Shown here: positions 8,998-15,203 of the stretch, piece after piece
How the letters are laid out: every line of letters starts with the position of its first letter
Position numbering within the stretch: position 1 is the stretch's first letter
Origin: Terana coerulea
Lineage: Eukaryota > Basidiomycota > Agaricomycetes > Polyporales > Phanerochaetaceae
Assembly (NCBI GenBank): GCA_024811115.1
Contig: JAKOGH010000383.1
Span: 1-15,203 of the forward strand
Direction: 5' to 3'
Length of the DNA: 15,203 bases
Position numbers and translations under genes: made by a program
The notes under the pieces: generated by a model
Databases searched by the model: none
Told to the model about the DNA's origin: nothing
Seen by the model: only the letters and a program-made list of their open reading frames with translations

Positions 8998-10433
8998 TTA
9001 GGCTGGGCTGGGCTGTGGAGGATTCATGCTTGCGGCGGCATCGTGCTTGGGGCTGGCCCAGACGGTAAAGCCTGGATGAAGTATGAGTAAATGCAGTTCA
9101 ACAGCGTCAAGGTCACATACCGGCTTGTCATCGATGAAGCGCTGGATATCGACCGGGCTTGGTGTAATCCGCCCCCACCAGACTGGCACCTGTACGGGTC
9201 CAATCAGCACATGCACAGCGAGCATGACAGGATAACATACCTTTGCAACAGTCCCGTCGATGGCGGCCGCCAATGCCTGATTGAACTTGGTCAAGTCGCT
9301 CAGAACATGTGAAGAGCAACCTGTGCAGTGCGCGGCAGCGTCCTGCGACATCGCTTCGAAGATGGTCATGTCCAGTACCGTCGACGCCGCAGGACAAAAA
9401 CAAATCCTCCCAAGCATCTCGGAAGCGTACGGCACTAACCACCCTGGCGCTTGCACCTCCCTCCCGCCATGAATACGAGCAGTCACTGTGCGCTCGTCAG
9501 GATGCTGCTGAGCACACCTAAAGAAGGCCCATTTCACGGTGCCAACGAACGGCAGGGCAATGGTCGTTGCTGTGCCTGCTGGATTAGGGACGATGCGGAT
9601 GAGGGATGACACCGCCGCCGCGCAAGACTCCCGGTACCTCGAGAATCTCGACTCGTCGGCTGGGCCTAAAGGCGGTCCTGCGACGGCATGGCGACCCTCG
9701 TCGTTGTACCGAAATATGGCGTCTTCATTGTAGGGAAGAGCCAAAGTAAATTGAAGGACGGCCTGAGCGAGGTCTGGCCAGTCGCCGGCAACAGCGATGG
9801 CGAAGGCGAGCGGCCAGTACTGCTGGGTGGTGGCACCGAGTTGTTTAGCGATGAGCGAACGCTGAAGGGGCATGTCGAGGGTGGTTAAGTCGCACAGAAG
9901 CCGAACGGCGAATTTGACGTCACAGATCGGAGGGTTGTCCGTGCACAAATAGACAAGGAGGAGAATAGGGTGCAGCACGTCGGCGCGCGCCTGGGTGTTG
10001 AGGACACGACGAGAGAAATTTGGGCGCTTGGGGAGGGTATCCGACGGCTGGCGAGGCTGGAGGATGGGTGAGTGGTACAGGCCTTTCAGCTGGCGTTCCC
10101 ACACCTGAGAGGCTGCGGCGATGACTCCGCTGTGGACGACGAAATCGACGTTGTCAGAGCTGCGGAGAATGAGGTCTCCGTCGTTGATACGGAACGGGTC
10201 TGGTGCAGGCGTCGTCTGAATCAGCGGTTGGTTTGGAGGTGTCGCATTGGGGGCTTGGAGAAGGCTCTCGAGGCGGCCGGCGCCGGAGCCTGGGTTTTCC
10301 TGGGGATAGACGGCAGCGGATTCTCGTTCGTTCGACGTCGCTTGGCTGGGGCAGTTTGAGAAAGGTCCGGTGAGGCGACGGCGGACGCAGCCTGAGGTGG
10401 ACGACGCGGCAAGGTGTTGGTACGCTGAGACAT
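8998..10433 (-). CDS. BTB/POZ domain protein (start frame disrupted)
   Basis: The frame ending at 8998 is open upstream to the stop at 10519-10521 but has no ATG. It encodes a BTB entry motif DGDLILRSSDNVDFVVHS (about 10179-10126), then IAAAS, a helical region with VLHPILLLVYLCTD and YWPLAFAIAV, RYRESCAAAVSSL and a Cys-rich tail (HCTGCSS, then FNQALAAAID). This order matches the BTB proteins abundant in Agaricomycetes, usually protein-protein interaction adaptors. A good N-terminus starts at ATG 10433 in another frame (MSQRTNTLPRRPP, then PAKRRRTNE, a nuclear-localisation-like patch common in the family). No GT-AG intron joins the two, so a one-base loss is likely, for example in the C or A runs between 10240 and 10310. 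Two introns look real near the 3' end: 9190-9240 (51 nt, GTATGT to TACAG, in frame) and 9072-9120 (49 nt, GTATGT to CCAG). Using the second moves the stop to 9024. Codons favour C or G at the third position. Confidence 0.75.
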
Positions 10434-10961
10434 CGCCGCCCAGGATCCAAGAGTCCAGAACAGAAGGGTCGGGATGGGAGAGGGTACAGGGAGATGGGAA
10501 CGGGTCGCTGTATGTCGCCTAAGAGGTTGCGCTCAGTGCCGACGGAGAGAGACTCGGAGTGCGCGGGGGGGAGGAAACGACCTGGGGTGACAGCGGCCTG
10601 ACGGTCTGCAACTGGGACGAGAGTACATATACCCCCAGCGTGACAGCGACGCGTCTTTGATGGATGTTCCCAGATCGGAAGACCGCCGAGTACGCCGGCC
10701 GCAAGATCGTCTCCCATTTAGGTCGACGCTGGAGGTTCCCAGTCGCCGTGGTTGCCTTAGTAAGCCGAAGCTGAGCATGTGTGAGCTGAGGCTGTACGAC
10801 ACGGGCTTACTTGCAGCAATACAAGTGCCACCTGCTGGCAGCGTAGCGTTGACGGAGCCAGTCCCCGACAAGGCCTGAAAGGGAGCAGCCGAGCTCGAGC
10901 CGGCGAGTCGGAAGAAGAGAGCGACACGGAAGCAAATCGGGGCTGAAGCCGAGGGGCATCA
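10434..10961. other. Upstream region of the BTB gene
   Basis: No gene is recognised; the open frames here are proline/arginine-rich shadows without motifs. On the minus strand a TATATG-like sequence lies near 10626-10632, about 195 nt before the ATG at 10433, and could belong to the BTB promoter, but this is weak. The right boundary is the 18-bp start sequence of unit C. Confidence 0.35.
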
Positions 10962-11184
10962 GATCAAACGCCACAAAGCCTGGGAGCCTGGCATGAAAGG
11001 CCGTCCTGGTGCACTCGCAGACTGGTCGTACAAGGACACGGATATGTGATGAGAGTAGCTTAGTCGCACTGAACGTATACCAGACGAAGATCTCGTAAGA
11101 GAGTGCTCTGAAAGCCGTGCCGTTCCGGGAAAGCCAAATAAGCGCCGAAAGCTGCGCCAGCCGCAGGGCGATCGAGACTAGCGC

Positions 11185-11303
11185 GTTTATTGGGCTTGTT
11201 GATTGAGAATAAACGGACCGCGACGAGGTCCCGTGCAGGGTCAGCCTCCAAACATATATAAGCCAGGCCATTCTGGCTTGGAACAGACCAGAGCTTGCTC
11301 TCC
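11185..11303 (+). promoter_or_regulatory. Putative core promoter of unit C
   Basis: GTTTATT (11185-11191) and AATAAAC (11208-11214) form the separated arms seen as a tight palindrome in unit B. TATATAAG follows at 11255-11262 and CCAGAGCTTGCTCTCC about 33 nt downstream, from 11288. Conserved with unit A except for a few substitutions. Confidence 0.5.
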
Positions 11304-11324
11304 TCCCCTCCGTGACACCCCTTC

Positions 11325-11905
11325 CATACCCACCTACCGTTTATCGAGGCTCTCCTCACCTTCCCTCCCTCTGTTTGTCAAGACTCTCCTTGTACACCCA
11401 CCTACCGTTTATCGAGGCTCTCCTCACACCTCCTCCCATGTTCGTCCAGACTCTCTTTGTACACCCACCTACCGTTTATTGAGGCTCTCCTCACCTTCCC
11501 TCCCGTGTTCGTCAAGACTCTCCTTGTACACCCCCCTACCGTTTATCGAGGCTCTCCTCACATCTCCTCCCGTGTTTGTCGAGACTCTCCCTGTACGCCC
11601 ACCTACCGTTTATCGAGGCTCTCCTCACCTTCCCTCCCTCTGTTTGTCAAGACTCTCCTTGTACACCCACCTACCGTTTATCGAGGCTCTCCTCACATCT
11701 CCTCCCGTGTTCGTCCAGACTCTCTTTGTACACCCACCTACCGCTTACTGAGGCTCTCCTCGCACTCCCTCCATCTGTTCGTCCAGACTCTCCTTGTACT
11801 CCCACCTACCGTTTATCGAGGCTCTCCTCACATCTCCTCCCCTGTCTGTCGAGACTCTCCATGTAAACCCACCTACCGTTTACTGAGGCTCTCCTCATAT
11901 ACCCT
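11325..11905 (+). repeat. 68-bp minisatellite, about 8 units (unit C)
   Basis: Same repeat as 1328-1835 in the opposite orientation. The core CCCACCTACCGTTTATCGAG recurs about every 68 bp, and the tail alternates between CTTCCCTCCCTCTGTTTGTC and ATCTCCTCCCGTGTTTGTC types. The third unit has a mixed tail (CTTCCCTCCCGTGTTCGTC), which looks like a recombinant of the two types. Open frames across it reflect a stop-free repeat unit. Confidence 0.95.
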
Positions 11906-11954
11906 CCCTCATCGTTCCGTGCCGGCTGTGGTTAGGTAGCTTGCATGTTGACCA

Positions 11955-12110
11955 GTGCAAATGTATTCTCGACGGGGACGGCCGCCTGTGGTCGTCCTGG
12001 CACAGACCTCTTCGCGGTCGTCGAGACAAGTACTCTTCGAGGACGATCTTCGAGGACGAAACCAACTTGTGCCTAGGCTTCCATGTCTTCTGATAATTCA
12101 AATAATATAT
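11955..12110 (+). repeat. 3' module of unit C with conserved hairpin
   Basis: Contains AATGTATTCTCGACGGGGAC, GTCGTCCTGGCACAGACC, CTCTTCGCGGTCGTCGAGAC, then AGTACTCTTCGAGGACGATC followed by TTCGAGGACGAAACC and AACTTGTGCC. The stem conserved in units A and B can still form here using two G-T wobble pairs. Confidence 0.7.
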
Positions 12111-12831
12111 CTTGTGTTTTCCTCGAAGCGTCCTTCTATTAAGTGTTTAGCTGTGTTGCCATCCAATCACTTTTGAAGTATACCCACCTGACTGCTCATT
12201 CTTCCGAGATGTATGTTTCATCTTTCAATGCGCTTCATAGCTCGACAGAAGATTGTACGCCTTTGATCTCGGAGTCGGCTGCGAGATTCTTGTCTTCCTT
12301 GTTCGTTAAACTTGTACAACAGCATAAGCAAGTCATTTTAATATTCGGGCAGTGGCATTAAGATGTGCTGAGGACACAAAAAGGTTGCCTCCATGCTCCA
12401 CAGGAAATAAAGCATGTGAACGAACAGAGCGTTCTCAGGTGGCTATGCTTGGATGTATCAGTGGCGTTATAACTTCGTTATTAAGGCAGGGCTCACTCTC
12501 GCAATTGAAGCGGACGCATAGTCGGTGATGCCTCGAGCGGCTAGTATACCGAGATGGGCCGTCCAGTAAAACCATCCGGGGGTCCAGTTCTAAGCTCAAC
12601 CATTGCGAGAGCAGAATATCCGCATGCTAGATAGTACAAAAGAAGGGTTAGAGCGTGCTTCTATGAATGATTGAGAGCACCATCTCGTGTGCAATCGCTC
12701 ACATGGTACGCGGTGTGCACCTGTAGCACTGCGCAGTAATGGTGGTACCGGGGGGATTGGTGGAGGGACAGAGGAAAGTGCGTCGTAGGTGCGACGCTAC
12801 TAAAGTACGCCTCGTCTTTCGAAGGTCGATT
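12111..12831. other. Stretch without recognised gene
   Basis: Weak scattered resemblance to the bodies of units A and B up to about 12210, then nothing recognisable on either strand. No array, RNA gene or exon chain is seen. Confidence 0.4.
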
Positions 12832-13050
12832 TTATTGCAAGACTGTACGCTGCGCTCCAATGATACGGGCTTCTCGACGTCTCCTTGCAAACTCGGGGGC
12901 ATTAGGCAAGGCGATGTGAGTCGGGGCATCTGGGGCAAGCAAGGGCGAAGCACGTTTCAGCGAGACTTCGTAGAGCGTCCTGACAGCAAGCATGTCCTTT
13001 TCGCGAGGGGTTGATGGAGTCCGGCTCACGGTGGCTTGTTGGCAGTTGCC
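12832..13050 (-). CDS. Possible terminal exon of an unknown protein
   Basis: On the minus strand an acceptor-like ATATCACAG ends at 13051, followed by an open frame to TAA at 12834-12832. It encodes STPREKDMLAVRTLYEVS, then SPLLAPDAPTHIALPNAPEF and a basic RRRREAR patch. The stop codon overlaps AATAAA (12836-12831), a polyadenylation-like sequence. Codon use looks more protein-like than the surroundings. I do not recognise the family and could not place the upstream exon, so this may be a partial or decayed gene. Confidence 0.35.
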   Translation of the reverse strand, partial: GNCQQATVSRTPSTPREKDMLAVRTLYEVSLKRASPLLAPDAPTHIALPNAPEFARRRREARIIGAQRTVLQ

Positions 13051-13449
13051 CTGTGATATGCTACCACTTTGATAATCGTAGGTGTAATCTCGTTGAGGCC
13101 ATGTGTTGTCCTGGCTCCTGCGTAGTCGGATTTGCCCGCAGCACTTTATTGCGCGTCTTCGAAACCAACGCCTAAACATCATGTTAATGAGACGAGGCCA
13201 TTGTAGACGGGGAAAAAGCGCACTCTGCACCGGAGCCGTGAGCGAGCTGTGGCACAAAACTGCGTACTACCTTACCTGACGATAGTAGAAGCGCGTCCGC
13301 CGACCGAGGCCCGACGACTTTCTCGCGTGACAAATACTTGTAATGTGACGAGGTGGGCCTGCTTTGACGGAGGTACAGCTCGCAAGCGGGGTACTGGCGT
13401 GTAGTCAGCAAAAGACGACTTTGAATGGTGAATAAATCTACGTACAGCA

Positions 13450-14150
13450 CTAGCATGCAAACTTGACCTTATACTCAGCTGGAGACACAGTGCCGCCAAA
13501 GTTGACCTGTTGCGCTATGTCTCGCAGAGTTCGAGCGTGATCTTGTGCAACACCTGCTTCCCATGCTACCCATCGGACACCCGACTCCTCGTCGAAGAAT
13601 ATTGTGATTGCATAACGCAGTTTCGTACCCATGAAGACTTCCATACAAACCCAGATCTGTACACTGTTTTGGCCTTCATTCAGTAAATCCTATACGTAGA
13701 CGGTGCCACGCGCGTATACTGACGTTCAAACCTGTTCGTCATGCCTGCAAGAAGCTTGACGTCCGCCGACATGCCAGACGAGCACTTTCACCTCCCACGT
13801 TAGCGAGCAGCCTCACTCGCTTAGGCTCAGTCGCAGTGCGTTGGACTTCTTCAAGTTCTTCAGCAGCCGTCTGCACGAGAACATTAGCATACCTTTATTA
13901 CGATTCGACAAAAATTGTAGGCACTCACAAAAACTCTTCCTGTACGTGGCGGCCATGGGATCCCGCTATCCGTAAGTATCAAAAGCGAGCTGCGCAGAGT
14001 AAATGAAGACATACCGTTCGCAGCGAGGGGTAACAGTTCAAACGTGTCGGTAAGGGAAATGATATTCAATATTCGGTTCTGTAGAGATTCGAACATTGGC
14101 GAAACAGGGATAGCTCTGGTGGAGGTGACTTTGTGAGAGAGGCTGGTACG
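13450..14150 (-). CDS. Possible multi-exon gene of unknown function
   Basis: Minus-strand pieces look like exons. (1) A frame through 14096 has MFESLQNRILNIISLTDTFE then LLPLAAN, followed by a 49-nt GTATGT-to-GATAG intron candidate. (2) A short piece is followed by a 58-nt GTGAGT-to-GTGCAG candidate with a CTAAT branch site. (3) A stretch near 13870-13745 has AAEELEEVQRTATEPKRVRL then NVGGESARL. (4) A stretch to TAG at 13450 has KLRYAITIFFDEESGVRWVA then GVAQDHARTLRDIAQQVNFG. I could not make all phases agree: splicing 1 to 3 gives a frame that stops early. The gene may be broken or the model wrong. The family is not recognised. Confidence 0.3.
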
Positions 14151-14728
14151 ACCTGCAAAGCACGAGTAGTAATGACATCGAGTCAGTGCTGCTCATAAGA
14201 TGCACGTGAGATACCACTAAAAATTATGAGCACTTCACTACGTGCAAAGCTCACCGAAGTACAACTGGCTGGTTTCTGTACTAGCGGAGGTTGCTATTCT
14301 CCGAGGACAGAGAAACTCGGAACTTGGAAGTTGAGAGCGACCGCAAAGCAAGGAGCAGTGCGCGCCTACAGAGTGAGATAACGCGGCAACGGCCGAACAG
14401 TTACATTAGGCAAGTGCGAGATAAGATATCACGCTACGTACTCTCTCGCAGAGTCTCACTGTGGGCTCAAGCACTGAGCTCGATCTCATCTCATGCCTAT
14501 TCTGCAAAGTGCTTCAAGTTACCGGCTTCCAGCTCCTACTTCACTATACTTTACAACCAGGAGCAATTCTTTCATTTCACCACTCACTGGGCATCAGTGG
14601 CACCACACCCATGGCGACGACCTCGGTACCGCATAGGTCATTTTACCAGCCCGCGCATCGCCGGCGGAGGCTCTAAACCTTGTCTCGATTACACACCTTA
14701 CAGCTGAAGGCTGGCGATATTCTACAAA
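14151..14728. other. Stretch without recognised gene
   Basis: A plus-strand open frame at 14291-14707 has no recognisable motif. A GTGAGC-to-TTGCAG intron candidate on the minus strand (ending near 14157) would extend the uncertain gene upstream. Nothing else is seen. Confidence 0.35.
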
Positions 14729-14806
14729 CTGGTTTGGGTTTGCGGTCGTGAGACAGCAATCCTGCCTCGGAGAGCTTGGGTCTCAGATCTTAGGTGCGCC
14801 AGCTAG
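14729..14806 (+). repeat. Terminus shared with unit B
   Basis: CTGGTTTGGG (14729-14738) and AGGTGCGCCAGCTAG (14792-14806) match 4475-4484 and 4524-4538 in order and orientation, with a 14-base spacing difference. This suggests the 3' end of unit C or of another copy of the same family. Confidence 0.5.
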
Positions 14807-15203
14807 AATGTGCGCCGATTAAATTGTACTAATAATTCACATATTGTACAGACGTGAGGGATATGCCTTTGAGGCTACATTGGCTAAGATTCAGTGCGTT
14901 ATTACAATTCGCTCGTACGCCATCGACCCGATATCCCTACATAAGAACCCCCTCCGCTTAAGCTCGTATAGGATGAAGCACGGTGAGTAGTGGCTCGCGT
15001 TGTGAAATCTCTGAACGCAACGTGGAGATTTTGGAGAGATCTGATGAGTTGTATGCTCGTAAGATTATGTGTCCATGAAGGATAGAATGTACGGAACGCA
15101 GGCGCTCTGAACGCGCAGAGGATTCGTCTGGCAGAATTTCTCACATGTCGAATCCGGTTTCAGCTTCATGTCCAGTCGAGGATGCATGAAGTAGTTGCTG
15201 ATT
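14807..15203. other. Right edge, nothing recognised
   Basis: AT-richer sequence with short unrecognised open frames. No repeat shared with the rest of the window was seen. Confidence 0.4.

Larger units (their letters stand above)
10962..12110 (+). repeat. Repeat unit C, promoter-array-3' module part
   Basis: Starts with GATCAAACGCCACAAAGC (10962-10979), identical to 2201-2218. It then has the conserved promoter, the 68-bp minisatellite and the 3' module. From about 11160 to 12085 it is a close inverted match to 1990-1130 of unit A, much closer than A is to B. Beyond about 12110 similarity to A and B becomes weak (scattered agreement to about 12210). The shared terminus at 14792-14806 suggests that unit C originally extended there, with the middle strongly diverged or replaced. 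Confidence 0.85.

Noticed and set aside
9091..9888. Plus-strand ORFs opposite the BTB gene
   Set aside because: They are antisense shadows of the GC-biased BTB coding sequence.
10154..10717. 187-codon proline/arginine-rich minus ORF as a separate gene
   Set aside because: It is the third frame over the BTB N-terminal coding region and has no motif or suitable codon use.
1120..12085. Inverted units A and C as terminal inverted repeats of one giant 11-kb transposon carrying the hydrolase and BTB genes
   Set aside because: Unit B, a third copy, lies inside and in the same orientation as C, unit A continues far outside the proposed end, and no transposase or target-site duplication is visible. 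Independent copies explain the pattern better.
2201..14806. Units B and C as the two LTRs of a retrotransposon
   Set aside because: They differ greatly in length and array, do not start with TG and end with CA, and the segment between has no gag, protease, reverse transcriptase or integrase-like frame.

Overview
The window looks like a stretch of an Agaricomycete (mushroom-forming basidiomycete) chromosome. The evidence is two genes of kinds common in these fungi (a fungal alpha/beta hydrolase and a BTB/POZ protein), very short GT-AG introns of about 49-62 nt with GTACGT, GTATGT or GTGAGT donors, and no bacterial-style operons, ribosome binding sites or long intronless genes. Family assignments come from motif recognition by eye; no search was run.

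Layout. Positions 1-4538 hold two diverged copies of one repeat unit arranged head to head: unit A (minus strand, about 2160 down past the left window edge) and unit B (plus strand, about 2201-4538). They form an imperfect inverted repeat with arms of about 2.2 kb. A third copy, unit C (plus strand), starts at about 10962. It is clearly recognisable to about 12110 and may end at 14806, where a 15-bp terminal sequence shared with unit B lies. All three units have the same order: a TATA-box promoter with a conserved start-like sequence about 30 nt downstream, a minisatellite array, then a 3' module with a conserved small hairpin. Units A and C carry a 68-bp minisatellite; unit B carries an unrelated 97-bp array in the same slot.

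Between units B and C lie two recognisable genes, both on the minus strand. One is a seven-exon alpha/beta hydrolase (6429-7810); its exon structure can be rebuilt completely except for one missing base in exon 4. The other is a BTB/POZ domain gene (about 8998-10433); its long open frame has no in-frame ATG, while a convincing N-terminus sits in a neighbouring frame. Both disruptions fit the loss of a single base, so either both genes are decaying or the sequence has small indel errors.

Between them are an 18-bp perfect hairpin (8604-8644) and, at 5845-6014, a partial direct duplication in which one copy lacks exactly a 59-nt GT-AG intron-like segment. The right part (12111-15203) has only tentative, unidentified exon-like stretches on the minus strand (about 12832-13050 and 13450-14150) and otherwise nothing I can name.

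The most unusual item is the repeat-unit family. It keeps a conserved promoter and a conserved structured 3' end, but the minisatellite between them can be exchanged. It could be a transcribed, non-autonomous mobile element or an unusual repeat-RNA locus. No transposase, reverse transcriptase or other mobility gene is visible.
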